From the NCBI GenBank assembly GCA_947488195.1, contig CANKYR010000014.1, forward strand, positions 1-32,391: a stretch of 32,391 bases of DNA. The letters run 5' to 3'. Both the position numbers and the translations under genes were made by a program. The notes under the pieces were generated by a model. It was not told the DNA's origin, did no database searches, and saw only the letters and a list, made by a program, of their open reading frames with translations. Positions 14,892 through 23,064 of the stretch are shown here, piece after piece (positions within the stretch are counted from its first letter, which is position 1; each line of letters opens with the position of its first letter). The DNA comes from Flavobacteriales bacterium. GTDB taxonomy: Bacteria > Bacteroidota > Bacteroidia > Flavobacteriales_D > Sanyastnellaceae.

Positions 14892-15361
14892 TTGGAAGCC
14901 TTTGCTTGTTTGAATCTCTGTTCAGCTTTGAAATATTTGAATGGAACGATAAGCATTCCGAAACATTCTGCTTCTTCTTTGAATTGATTCTTGTGATGAA
15001 CCTTGTGCGCTTTGCGAATGGCTCTGAAGTATAGATTGTCGGTCTTGTCGAACCAATGAAATCTTCGGTGAATAAGCACTTCGTGAACCAAGAAGTAACC
15101 AATACCATAGGCTAAAATTCCGAAACCAATGAAGGTGCGAAAGTCGTTGCCGTTCATCATTCCAAACATAATAAGCAGCCAACTAGGAACCGCGTAGATT
15201 AAAAAGAATACATCGTTCTTTTCAAAAAATCCCGGCGTGGGTTGGTGGTGATCTTCGTGGAAGTACCACATGAATCCGTGCATCACGAATTTGTGCGTAA
15301 GCCATGCCATTCCTTCCATAATGAGAAACGTGATAATTACTAGGGCAATGTTCAGTGTCAT
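14888..15361 (-). CDS. crtZ: Beta-carotene hydroxylase
   Basis: CrtZ adds hydroxyls at C3 and C3' of beta-carotene, giving cryptoxanthin and then zeaxanthin. The 157-residue membrane protein has the full di-iron histidine set of the fatty-acid hydroxylase superfamily: HKFVMH (23-28), HEDHH (35-39), HEVLIH (93-98) and HKVHH (119-123). The length is usual for bacterial CrtZ. It overlaps idi (ATGA, four bases) and crtY (ATGA, four bases), so translation in this operon is probably coupled. No ketolase (crtW) is present beside it, which points to zeaxanthin rather than astaxanthin as the product (inference). Confidence 0.96.
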   Translation of the reverse strand: MTLNIALVIITFLIMEGMAWLTHKFVMHGFMWYFHEDHHQPTPGFFEKNDVFFLIYAVPSWLLIMFGMMNGNDFRTFIGFGILAYGIGYFLVHEVLIHRRFHWFDKTDNLYFRAIRKAHKVHHKNQFKEEAECFGMLIVPFKYFKAEQRFKQAKASK

Positions 15362-15876
15362 GATTGAAGGGCATTAAATTCATTTACTCGGTCTAGTGCT
15401 ATAAGGAACCACGGAGTGAAGTTCTGCGGCGTTTTTTTTATTTCGAGTTGAAGTTCTTCTATTCCAATGAATCGAAAATCTTCAACTTCCTCAAGATTGA
15501 TGGAAGGCATTTGATTCGATGAACCGAAAAAAACATGGTCGAATTCGTGCTCCGTTAATCCGTTTGCAAATTCTGCCTTGTACACAAATGTGAAGATAGG
15601 CATTAGCAAACACTGCATTCCCATTTCTTCTTGTAATCTCCTATTCGCTGCATCTAAAACATTTTCGTTTTCTCTTGGATGAGAGCAACAGCTGTTGGTC
15701 CAGAGTCCGCCACAATGATATTTTGACGAGGCTCTTTTTTGAAGAAGTAATTTTTTTTCTGAATTGAAAATGAAAATTGAAAATGCACGATGCAGGACTC
15801 CTTCAACATGGGCTTGTTGTTTTTCCATTGTTCCAATGGCGTTGTCTTGCTCGTCGACAAGGACTACAAATTCCAT
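15358..15876 (-). CDS. idi: Isopentenyl-diphosphate delta-isomerase, type 1
   Basis: Idi interconverts IPP and DMAPP, balancing precursors for carotenoid synthesis. It has 172 residues with a Nudix-like fold. Key features are LLLQKRAS, WTNSCCSHPRENE (catalytic Cys63 and metal-binding His66), RLQEEMG (Nudix helix) and TEHEFDHVFFG (catalytic Glu near 111). The ATG at 15876 overlaps the TGA of the upstream unknown gene by one base (TGATG); an adjoining upstream GTG is less likely. Its place in the crt operon, while IspH already makes both isomers, suggests flux tuning toward IPP/DMAPP demand for GGPP. No GGPP synthase gene is present in the window. Confidence 0.95.
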   Translation of the reverse strand: MEFVVLVDEQDNAIGTMEKQQAHVEGVLHRAFSIFIFNSEKKLLLQKRASSKYHCGGLWTNSCCSHPRENENVLDAANRRLQEEMGMQCLLMPIFTFVYKAEFANGLTEHEFDHVFFGSSNQMPSINLEEVEDFRFIGIEELQLEIKKTPQNFTPWFLIALDRVNEFNALQS

Positions 15877-16391
15877 CACAATTGACTGTATTTAGCTTTG
15901 AGGTCTGCACTTATGTTTTCACTGTGAATCATGAACTGAATCACGATTCTCCAAAAGGCTTTAGTCTTGTTCATCTTCCCTGAAGAAAGGGATTGATAAA
16001 TGTAATACGAATCTTCGTCTAGTTTGTCGTGATATTGCAACATCCAAGGTGCCTTGTCTTGAACAGAATATCGTAGAAAGCGCAACTCTTCATTCCAATA
16101 ATCATTGGCTATCGCTTTTTCTAGCAGATCTTTTCCACGACTGAAATAACTGAGTTTATCCGCTGGGTTTGAAACAAGTTCAGCGTACATGGCTGTGGCT
16201 ACTCCGAAGTATGCTTGTTGCGTATTATTCCTATTTGACAGGTTTCCGCAGTAATTGTAGAACTCCTGTTTAGCAGGTTCATTTTGCGCTGCAATAAATA
16301 ATTTCTGACATTGAATTTCTTGCCCAAGTGTTGTTTGGTAAATACAAAGAAATAGAATCACTGCGAATGATTTTGCAACCACCAATTTCAT
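15876..16391 (-). CDS. Unknown exported protein inside the carotenoid operon
   Basis: The protein has 171 residues. A clear signal peptide (1-23, ending TTLGQ) is followed by a helical body. The segments NNTQQAYFGVATAMYAEL and YFSRGKDLLEKAIANDYWNEEL look like one or two TPR-like helical hairpins. The C-terminal part has WMLQYHDKLDEDSYYIYQ and KAFWRIVIQFM. Two Cys lie near residues 28 and 48. I do not recognise a named family. It is translationally locked between crtB (TAATG overlap) and idi (TGATG overlap), so it is made together with the carotenoid enzymes, yet predicted to lie outside the cytoplasm. A scaffold, carotenoid-binding or pigment-transport accessory role is speculation. Confidence 0.78.
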   Translation of the reverse strand: MKLVVAKSFAVILFLCIYQTTLGQEIQCQKLFIAAQNEPAKQEFYNYCGNLSNRNNTQQAYFGVATAMYAELVSNPADKLSYFSRGKDLLEKAIANDYWNEELRFLRYSVQDKAPWMLQYHDKLDEDSYYIYQSLSSGKMNKTKAFWRIVIQFMIHSENISADLKAKYSQL

Positions 16392-17233
16392 TAGAGTAAA
16401 TTTAAATTGTGCTGTAAATAGGTTTTTGCAAGAAGTGCAATTTTCTTTGGATTCGCCACGCGAATGCGCTCCTTTAAAATTCTTTCGCAGGGTAGTGCTT
16501 GTATTTTAAGAAACAATTTGTAATAATATTTGAATGCAATGAGTACACCGAACCTGGCTTCTTTCGGAAGTTGAAGTACCCCAATGTAGGCAAGTCTAAA
16601 ATCTTCTTTAATTTCTTTTTCAATAGCCTTTTTCGTGGGTTCATCGAAATGTGTCATATCTACATTAGGAAAATATACTCTACCTAAGGCGTTGTAATCT
16701 GCATGTAAATCGCGCAGGAAGTTAATCTTCTGAAATGCTGCTCCAAGCTTCATGGCGGAAGGTTTTAACTTCTCATATTCCGACTGATTTCCATTTACAA
16801 AAACGTGCAAGCACATTAATCCAACCACTTCCGCAGATCCAAGAATATAGGTTTCGTATGAATCACGGTCATGTTCCATTTGGTGAAGATCCATTTCCAT
16901 ACTCTTCAAAAAAGTGTCTACAAGTTCCCATTCCAAATTGTACTTGTGGAAGGTGTTTTGAAAGGCATTCAAAATAGGGTTCAATGAAATACGCTCTTCA
17001 ATAGCAAGCACAGTGTCTTTGCGGAAGCGTTCCATGAGCTCGTGCTTTTCAAAGTCGTGAAAAGTATCTACAATTTCATCTGCGAAACGCACGAAGCCGT
17101 ATATCGCATAGATAGGATTTCTGATTTCTTTTCCAAGTGTACGAATGCCAAGGCTAAAGCTGGTGCTGTAGGCATGGGTGGTTAGCTTACTGCAATCGAA
17201 GGAAACGCTGTCGAATAGTGGTTTTCCTGTCAT
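16391..17233 (-). CDS. crtB: Phytoene synthase
   Basis: CrtB condenses two GGPP molecules into phytoene at the membrane surface. It has 280 residues and carries the two Asp-rich motifs of squalene/phytoene synthases: ADEIVDTFHD (first, Asp52 and Asp56) and NFLRDLHADYNALGRVYFP (second, Asp175 and Asp179). AYSTSFSLGIR occurs near the N-terminus and IYAIYGFVRFAD in front of the first motif. The start ATG lies four bases after the crtI stop. It overlaps the unknown exported gene downstream by one base. Length and motifs fit a complete enzyme. Confidence 0.96.
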   Translation of the reverse strand: MTGKPLFDSVSFDCSKLTTHAYSTSFSLGIRTLGKEIRNPIYAIYGFVRFADEIVDTFHDFEKHELMERFRKDTVLAIEERISLNPILNAFQNTFHKYNLEWELVDTFLKSMEMDLHQMEHDRDSYETYILGSAEVVGLMCLHVFVNGNQSEYEKLKPSAMKLGAAFQKINFLRDLHADYNALGRVYFPNVDMTHFDEPTKKAIEKEIKEDFRLAYIGVLQLPKEARFGVLIAFKYYYKLFLKIQALPCERILKERIRVANPKKIALLAKTYLQHNLNLL

Positions 17234-17237
17234 GATA

Positions 17238-18713
17238 TTATGATTGAAAAAGAAGTTTGTTCATGGTCTCTGCAGCAAGTTGTCCGCTAATAATGCTTGG
17301 AGGCATACCAGGGCCAGGGACAGTAAGTTGTCCGGCATAGAATAAGTTGCTTAATTTCTTACTTCGCATGGAAGGTTTTAGGATTGCCGTTTGTTTCAAT
17401 GTGTTGGCTAGTCCATAGGCATTGCCTTTGAAACTGTTGTATTCAGATATAAACTCTTCGTGAGCAAAGCTTCTTTTGTAAACAATATTTTCACGAATGG
17501 ACTCTCCTGTTCTTTTTTCAATACGGTCGAACATGTTTTGAAGGTACTTGTCTCTTAGCGATTCATCACTTGTCAAATCAGGAGCAACAGGAACCAATAA
17601 AAAAATGTTTTCACAGTTTTCAGGAGCTAAAGTTTTATCGGTAATCGAAGGCACACAAGCATAAAATAATGGCTGTGTGGGCCATTGCGGATTGTCGTAA
17701 ATTTCTCTAGCGTGTTGATCGAAGGGCTCATCGAAAAACAAATTATGATGAAGTAGATTCTTCACACGCTTATTCACCCCGAGATAAAATAGTAAGGAAG
17801 ATGGCGACATCGTCCGTGAATTCCAGTAATCTTCAGAGTATGTGCGGTCGGCTGGAGCGAGCATTTTCGTTTCCACATGATGGTAATCTGCCCCGGCAAT
17901 GATAGCGTCAATTTCGAAATTTCCTGACGAAGTAATGAGTCGCTTGGCCTTACCATGGATCGATTCAATTTGAGTGACAGTGTTGTTGTAGTGAAATGTT
18001 ACGCCAAGTTTTTTCGCCACTTTTTCCATGGCTTTGGGAATTTCTCCCATTCCCTTCATGGGATACCAAGTGCCCAATTCAATATCGGCGTAGTTCATTA
18101 AACTATAGAGAGCCGGAGTCTTATCTGGCTTAGCTCCAAGGAATAAAACGGGAAATTCTAGCAATTGAATAATTTCCGGATGCTTGAAATATTTCCGAAT
18201 GTGCGAAGAAATTGAATTGAAGAGGTGAATGCGCACCGCCGCTTTGAGAAGCTTCAGGTCTAAAAATTCTGTTGCTGAAAGGGAGGGCTTCCAAACGAAT
18301 TCACCCATTCCCGTGTCGTATTTGTATTTGGCTTCAGCAAGAAACTTTTTGAGATTTTCTTTACTGCCTGCTTCAATGACTTCTAGCTTATCACCGAGCT
18401 CATTGACTGAGGCGGGGATATCTAAAATTTTGTTTGAAAAGTACACGCGATACGAAGGGTCTAATCTCTCTAATGAGTAGTAATCGCTTCTTTTTTCACC
18501 ATATTGCTCAAAAAACTGATCGAAAATTTCAGGCATCCAGTACCAACTTGGACCCATATCGAAGGTAAATCCGTCTTTTTCAAAAACCCTACATCTTCCG
18601 CCCGGTGTTGAATGTTTCTCAAACACATGTGTTTCGTAGCCCAGTTGAGCCAATCTGCATGCAGCGGATAATCCAGCGAATCCAGCACCTATTACGGCAA
18701 CTCGTTTACTCAT
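17238..18713 (-). CDS. crtI: Phytoene desaturase
   Basis: CrtI oxidises phytoene stepwise to lycopene with FAD. It has 491 residues. The N-terminal dinucleotide-binding motif VAVIGAGFAGLSAACRLA is followed by HVFEKHSTPGGR. The CrtI C-terminal signature occurs as LFYAGQLTVPGPGMPPS and ISGQLAAE. It is the first gene of the crt operon. The 81-base upstream gap holds only weak -7 candidates on the minus strand (TATATTTA at 18777-18784 and an imperfect match near 18728-18736). No MerR/CarH-type regulator, often found next to crtI in flavobacteria, is adjacent. The gene order crtI-crtB-...-crtZ-crtY is typical of zeaxanthin-producing Bacteroidota. Confidence 0.96.
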   Translation of the reverse strand: MSKRVAVIGAGFAGLSAACRLAQLGYETHVFEKHSTPGGRCRVFEKDGFTFDMGPSWYWMPEIFDQFFEQYGEKRSDYYSLERLDPSYRVYFSNKILDIPASVNELGDKLEVIEAGSKENLKKFLAEAKYKYDTGMGEFVWKPSLSATEFLDLKLLKAAVRIHLFNSISSHIRKYFKHPEIIQLLEFPVLFLGAKPDKTPALYSLMNYADIELGTWYPMKGMGEIPKAMEKVAKKLGVTFHYNNTVTQIESIHGKAKRLITSSGNFEIDAIIAGADYHHVETKMLAPADRTYSEDYWNSRTMSPSSLLFYLGVNKRVKNLLHHNLFFDEPFDQHAREIYDNPQWPTQPLFYACVPSITDKTLAPENCENIFLLVPVAPDLTSDESLRDKYLQNMFDRIEKRTGESIRENIVYKRSFAHEEFISEYNSFKGNAYGLANTLKQTAILKPSMRSKKLSNLFYAGQLTVPGPGMPPSIISGQLAAETMNKLLFQS

Positions 18714-18794
18714 AATTTATAAAACATCAAATTCTACTTTTTGTTCTAGGTTAAACGGAAATAGAGGAGTCGAGGGTAAATATAAGTCGAAGAT

Positions 18795-19760
18795 TTATCG
18801 GACTTTAATTTTCTGCCCAATTTTTAAATTGGTCGTAGCCTTGATTTTATTCAGTTTACACAGTTTAGACACCGTAGTTCTGTTCTTAGCTGCAATAGAG
18901 GAAAGGGTGTCGCCGCGCTTAACGGTGTGATATTTATTTCCTGAATTTCCTTTCGAGTTGTTATTTGCTGTTGGACCAGCTGGTGGGTTTGTTGGAGCGC
19001 TGAGTTTCTTTTTTGTAAGCTCGAAGACAGTTGATTTCAACGCCTTTTGATTCGGGGTAATCAGATAAGCCGGATCAAAGGGATTTCCTAGATAACGTGT
19101 TTCGAAATGGAGATGAGCCCCGTATGATCTCCCGGTATTTCCGCCCAATCCAAGCATATTCCCTGCTTGAACGTATTGCCCAGGCACTACCATTCTTGCC
19201 GACATATGGGCGTACAGTGTTTCGAGACCGTTAGGGTGACGCACAACTACAACATTGCCATAAGTGTCGCTAAACTGAGAAATGCGGACGAGTCCTTCAA
19301 ACATACTATAAACAGGATCGCCCGTGTCTAAATCCAAATCCAAACCCGCATGCAGTCGACCCCATCTCGGCCCGAATGGCGATGTCTGTCTTCCGATGTC
19401 TGTTGGAAATGCGAAGTCACATGAATCAACGATTAGCCGAAAAATGAGCGTTGAATCGTTTTGGAAATTAACATTACGCTTCTTGTGCCAAATGTTTTGT
19501 GTATCCCAATTTTGGTAATTGGCGTAACTCGGAATGGTGGACAGCGAATCTGAAAGTCCTTTTAAATCAAGGTTAATGTCCGGTAAATTCGGAGTAGGGT
19601 AAATAGTAACTTTTTTAGTCTTGAGGTATTCTACAGCATTTGACCAAGAGGTTGTATCTGCCATCATCTCTAATGCAGATTCTAAATAGCCCGATGGCTG
19701 GGCATAGGAAATAGTGCTGGCAAGCACAGCGATTAATGTGAAAAAAAGTCTCCTAAACAT
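18795..19760 (-). CDS. M23 family metallopeptidase with C-terminal LysM domain
   Basis: The protein has 321 residues. A signal peptide (1-20) is followed by an unassigned region (21-120) and a LytM/M23 peptidase domain (about 122-240). Zinc and catalytic residues are visible in HAGLDLD (His137, Asp141), YAHMS (His185) and HLHFE (His216, His218). An Asn/Gly-rich linker (260-275) leads to a LysM peptidoglycan-binding domain (277-321: YHTVKRGDTLSSIA to IGQKIKV). All catalytic positions are present, so it should be an active peptidoglycan endopeptidase or a regulator of cell-wall hydrolysis in the periplasm. It lies upstream of crtI with an 81-base gap and divergent from bshB1. Confidence 0.93.
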   Translation of the reverse strand: MFRRLFFTLIAVLASTISYAQPSGYLESALEMMADTTSWSNAVEYLKTKKVTIYPTPNLPDINLDLKGLSDSLSTIPSYANYQNWDTQNIWHKKRNVNFQNDSTLIFRLIVDSCDFAFPTDIGRQTSPFGPRWGRLHAGLDLDLDTGDPVYSMFEGLVRISQFSDTYGNVVVVRHPNGLETLYAHMSARMVVPGQYVQAGNMLGLGGNTGRSYGAHLHFETRYLGNPFDPAYLITPNQKALKSTVFELTKKKLSAPTNPPAGPTANNNSKGNSGNKYHTVKRGDTLSSIAAKNRTTVSKLCKLNKIKATTNLKIGQKIKVR

Positions 19761-19824
19761 CTGTTGTAAAAATAAGGATTAATTTCTTAACTCGATTTGG
19801 ATTAAATTTTCGGAGATTTGCAAA

Positions 19825-20529
19825 ATGAATAAAGTTGATTTACTTGTCATTTCTGCGCATCCAGACGACGCTGAAATTAGTGCGGCCGGAACAATTATTA
19901 AATCTGTTAAGGAAGGCAAAACTGTGGCGTTGGTAGATCTCACACAAGGTGAGCTTGGTACAAGGGGTAATGCTGAATTACGAATGGCTGAAGCAGAGAA
20001 TGCTTCTCGAATTATGGGAACTCATTTTAGAGAAAATTTGAAAATGTCAGATTGCTTTTTCACAGATACTCCTGAAAACAAAATGCTGGTGATTGACGCT
20101 ATTCGAAAGTACAGACCTGAAATAGTTTTCACGAACTCACTGCGTGATCGTCACCCAGATCATGCGCGAGCTGCCAAATTAGTTGCGGATTGTTGCTTTT
20201 ATGCAGGACTTCCGAAAATTGTAACGAATCACGAAGCATGGCGTCCACGTGCATTGTATCATTTCAATCAGGATTATTACAACACCCCTGATTTCGTCGT
20301 TGACATTACGGAACACATGGATCAGAAAATCGAAGCTCTGAAGGCTTTTTCGAGTCAGTTTTTCGATCCGAATGTGGAAGAGCCGAAGACACCCATTTCA
20401 GGAAAGGAGTTCTTCGATTTCGTAAAAGGCAGAGCCATGGATTTTGGGCGTTTTGCCGGATACGAATACGGCGAGGGATTTGTTGCATCGCGACCAATTG
20501 GAATGCGCGATGTTTTCAACTTAGACTGA
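19825..20529 (+). CDS. bshB1: Bacillithiol biosynthesis deacetylase BshB1
   Basis: BshB1 removes the acetyl group from GlcNAc-malate to give GlcN-malate, the second step in bacillithiol synthesis. The protein has 234 residues of the LmbE/PIG-L fold. The zinc-binding AHPDDAE (His12, Asp15) and DRHPDHARAA (His113) motifs are present, as are the subgroup signatures LTQGELGTRG and ASRIMGTHFRENL. It stands alone in a divergent arrangement with the M23 gene; bshA and bshC are not in the window. A GAGATTTG (19813-19820) four bases before the ATG is a weak -7 candidate. Its last nine bases overlap the convergent flippase gene. Confidence 0.93.
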   Translation: MNKVDLLVISAHPDDAEISAAGTIIKSVKEGKTVALVDLTQGELGTRGNAELRMAEAENASRIMGTHFRENLKMSDCFFTDTPENKMLVIDAIRKYRPEIVFTNSLRDRHPDHARAAKLVADCCFYAGLPKIVTNHEAWRPRALYHFNQDYYNTPDFVVDITEHMDQKIEALKAFSSQFFDPNVEEPKTPISGKEFFDFVKGRAMDFGRFAGYEYGEGFVASRPIGMRDVFNLD

Positions 20530-21717
20530 GAATTCTTTTTTCTTCAATCTAAAGAAAAGAAAAATCTGTACGAGACTCTGTGAAATAAAGGCAGTCGATG
20601 CCGCTATACACGCGCCGTTTAAATGATCGGTTGGAATGAGCAAAGAGGAGCAAAGTATCGCAACAGCGAACCCTGTTAATGCAGAGTAAAAGTTGTATTG
20701 ATGAAGGCCTCTTCCAGAAAATAAATGTGCAAATGAAACAGTAATCGTGTTCGCAACAATTCCGGGTATTAGAAAGAAAAAACCTTCTTTAATAAACGCG
20801 ATGTCGAAGTCAACGAATGGAGCCAGCCAGCTGTTAGGAATAACCAAAAAGCAAAGTGTGCCGAAGACAGTTGTTGTTATTCCAAGCACTAAATAGCGTT
20901 TGGTTAGCAAAAGGTGTTCGCTGAAGTCTGACGATTGCGCTACGCGAGATGCAAGAATGGAAGATAAGCTTTTCACGACTGACCATAGCGCTTCGGCTAC
21001 ATACATAAGAATGGAAAAAACGCCAGTGAAAATTTTTCCTTCGGCGCCGAGATTTTCTAGAAAATACAGGTAAGATCGTTGATTTCCTAAATGGAAAATA
21101 TTCCCCAATTGTGCATAGCCACCAAGCTTTGCTGTTTGCTGTAAATCGTTTTTCGATAAATCGAAACGCATCTTTTTCCAGACTTGTGGAGTGTGATAAA
21201 ATCCCACAGAAGCAGTGACAATAAATGAAAGAAGTTGTCCGGAAATGAAGGCCATTATTCCCCAATCAGTGGTGAAATAAAAACACGTAACGAAGAACAA
21301 TGAAGAACCAGATTGAGTGAAAAGTAGAATTTGATAAGACCCTATTTTTTCTTTTCCAAGTAAGATCATTTGTTGCAATACGAAGAGAGATTGTAAGATT
21401 CCAAGGAGTAGCGTAAATCCGATGAAAGGAGCACCTAAGGCGAGCAATAAAACAAAGGTTATACTGGCGCTTATAACGATCCAAATAATAGACGGCAATG
21501 CAATTTTGTTTTCACCAATTCGCGGGATTAAATAGATGAGCGCTCCTCCGCCTATAAACTGACTCAGAGTTGCAACGATAAGAATTCCGAAATTGATTAA
21601 CGCAATAGTTCCCTGTCCTTCAACTTGAACGAAATGCAAATTCAATAGCACTAAGAGCAAGGCCGAAATCATTCCAAACGCGCGATTCAATATGGAAAGA
21701 AATTCTACTTTCTTCAT
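20521..21717 (-). CDS. Polysaccharide flippase-like membrane protein (Wzx/MATE superfamily)
   Basis: The protein has 398 residues and is almost entirely hydrophobic, with about 10-12 membrane helices separated by short charged loops. The N-terminal LSILNRAFGMISALLLVLL and LSQFIGGGALIYLIPRIGE segments resemble O-antigen and polysaccharide exporters. It is somewhat shorter than typical Wzx (about 420-480). It probably translocates an undecaprenyl-linked glycan or another glycolipid across the inner membrane (inference). Its ATG overlaps the stop of the GT4 gene (ATGA), so the two form a pair for surface glycan synthesis. No polymerase or other glycan genes are adjacent. Confidence 0.75.
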   Translation of the reverse strand: MKKVEFLSILNRAFGMISALLLVLLNLHFVQVEGQGTIALINFGILIVATLSQFIGGGALIYLIPRIGENKIALPSIIWIVISASITFVLLLALGAPFIGFTLLLGILQSLFVLQQMILLGKEKIGSYQILLFTQSGSSLFFVTCFYFTTDWGIMAFISGQLLSFIVTASVGFYHTPQVWKKMRFDLSKNDLQQTAKLGGYAQLGNIFHLGNQRSYLYFLENLGAEGKIFTGVFSILMYVAEALWSVVKSLSSILASRVAQSSDFSEHLLLTKRYLVLGITTTVFGTLCFLVIPNSWLAPFVDFDIAFIKEGFFFLIPGIVANTITVSFAHLFSGRGLHQYNFYSALTGFAVAILCSSLLIPTDHLNGACIAASTAFISQSLVQIFLFFRLKKKEFSV

Positions 21718-22850
21718 ATGTGCAGTGCTTGATCGTAGGCATTCATGAATTGTTTTCCAACCGATTCGTATGAAAAATAATTCGTTGCATAATAAGAAAT
21801 TTCTTCGCGATTTACCTCATTCATTTCCCTGTGAGATTCACTCAGTGCATTTAAGAGTTGCTCTTCATTTTTCGCATCAATGAGTTTGTTCCATTTACAA
21901 AAGCCCATGTGCTCTGCAATTCCTCCAACACGTGTTGCAATAACATTCATTCCGCTGGCCATTGCTTCAATCATGACCAAAGGTAAATTTTCGTAGTTAC
22001 TGAAAAGCACAAAGGTGTGCGAAGCATTCATTTTTTCTGCAACTTCCTGTTGATTCAACGTTCCGAAAAAAGCTATGCTGTTTTCACGTATACCTATTTC
22101 CACACTTCTTTTTTTCCAATGTTGAATATCACCGTCGCCGCCAAGTTCTAAGATAACGTCTTCCGTTTGGTCAGAGAATATTTTCCAAGTTCTAAGAATG
22201 CCTTCAATGTTTTTATGGTCGTTGTCGAGATGAGAAAGATGCACATACGTATGCACCAAATTCTTCTTTTCAATCTTAAAATATGCTGTGTTTACCACGT
22301 TTGGAACAATGACCGCAGGCCTGTTGAATCCCAAAGTGCGCATGGCTTTTTCGAGTTGAAACGTCACAGGTAAGAGAAGTTTCGATCTGTTCGCAATGAA
22401 ACGTATGTAGCTTTTTATGCGGAAGGAAAGGGGCGAACGTTCATTCGGGTGGTAGCCTGTCCAGTTGTCTGAAATGACAAACGGTATCTTCCATTTTTGT
22501 CGAATGAAAAGTGCTTGCCATCCTTCAGGCCAAACCATGTTCAATTGCACGATATCTGGTTTGTTTTGGTTGAAGTTGATGTGAGCGATTCCTTTTTTTA
22601 AGGCTTGAATTCTGTTTCGGAAAAGCATACCGTTTGAACGATAGTAAACCCGAACGATGCGCACATTTCCTTCTATCTCGTCTTCAATCTCGAAAGCGCT
22701 AGTCTTATTGTTTTTTGAAAGGTAAAGCACAGTGACCTTTGCAAAGAGCGCGACAGCCTCGGCATGACGCTGAACAAAATTCCCAAGGGTAGGGTGGGTT
22801 TTACTCGGAAACCAACTGCTTAGAAAAAGGACATGAAGCTTTTTTTTCAC
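21714..22850 (-). CDS. GT4-family glycosyltransferase
   Basis: The protein has about 378 residues of GT-B fold. The N-terminal KKKLHVLFLSSWFPSKTHPTL and GNFVQRHAEAVA are typical of GT4 enzymes. The C-terminal donor site has FFGTLNQQEV and the retaining-GT EX7E motif ENLPLVMIE, followed by AMASGMNVIATRVGGI. It transfers a sugar from a nucleotide donor; donor and acceptor cannot be read. There is no in-frame ATG at the N-terminus. GTG at 22850 gives the usual family start, and upstream TTG codons (22871, 22865) are less likely. It is paired with the flippase by overlap. It does not resemble BshA at its N-terminus despite lying close to bshB1. Confidence 0.85.
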   Translation of the reverse strand: MKKKLHVLFLSSWFPSKTHPTLGNFVQRHAEAVALFAKVTVLYLSKNNKTSAFEIEDEIEGNVRIVRVYYRSNGMLFRNRIQALKKGIAHINFNQNKPDIVQLNMVWPEGWQALFIRQKWKIPFVISDNWTGYHPNERSPLSFRIKSYIRFIANRSKLLLPVTFQLEKAMRTLGFNRPAVIVPNVVNTAYFKIEKKNLVHTYVHLSHLDNDHKNIEGILRTWKIFSDQTEDVILELGGDGDIQHWKKRSVEIGIRENSIAFFGTLNQQEVAEKMNASHTFVLFSNYENLPLVMIEAMASGMNVIATRVGGIAEHMGFCKWNKLIDAKNEEQLLNALSESHREMNEVNREEISYYATNYFSYESVGKQFMNAYDQALHI

Positions 22851-22889
22851 TGCTGCAAGATACAAATTCAAAAAAATACTCAGGGGTAT

Positions 22890-22921
22890 TTGTTCAAATA
22901 GAAGTTATGTGTTTATCTTTA
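22890..22921 (+). promoter_or_regulatory. Probable promoter of tRNA-His
   Basis: TTG at 22890-22892 and TATCTTTA at 22914-22921 resemble the TTG / TAnnTTTG pair, with a 21-base spacer and one mismatch. The tRNA begins 13 bases further on. Confidence 0.5.
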
Positions 22922-22934
22922 CGCCCTCTTAGAC

Positions 22935-23012
22935 GGTGGTTTTAGCTCAGTCGGTTAGAGCATCAGTTTGTGGTTCTGAGGGTCGTGGGTTCGAATCCCA
23001 TAAGCCACCCCA
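22935..23012 (+). tRNA. tRNA-His (anticodon GTG)
   Basis: The cloverleaf folds fully by eye. The acceptor is 22936-22942 with 23002-23008, and the D stem GCTC/GAGC is 22945-22948 with 22958-22961. The anticodon stem is 22963-22967 with 22975-22979, and the T stem GTGGG/CCCAT is 22985-22989 with 22997-23001. The anticodon is GTG (22970-22972), and CCA is encoded (23010-23012). The extra 5' G at 22935 opposite discriminator C (23009) is the diagnostic G-1:C73 of tRNA-His. Pair 31-39 is U-U, a mismatch at the bottom of the anticodon stem. Confidence 0.97.
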
Positions 23013-23016
23013 TTAG

Positions 23017-23048
23017 AAAAAAAAAGGTCGACATCGTCGACCTTTTTT
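23017..23048 (+). terminator. Bidirectional intrinsic terminator between tRNA-His and trxB
   Basis: GGTCGAC (23026-23032), loop ATC, and GTCGACC (23036-23042) form a perfect stem, flanked by an A run (23017-23025) and a T run (23043-23048). It serves the tRNA on the plus strand and the convergent trxB on the minus strand. Confidence 0.9.
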
Positions 23049-23064
23049 ATTGACATAAGGTTTC

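Noticed and set aside
21714-22850. GT4 glycosyltransferase as BshA, given bshB1 close by
   Set aside because: The N-terminus (LHVLFLSSWFPSKTHP) lacks the BshA beginning as I know it, and the gene is paired with a flippase on the opposite strand from bshB1.
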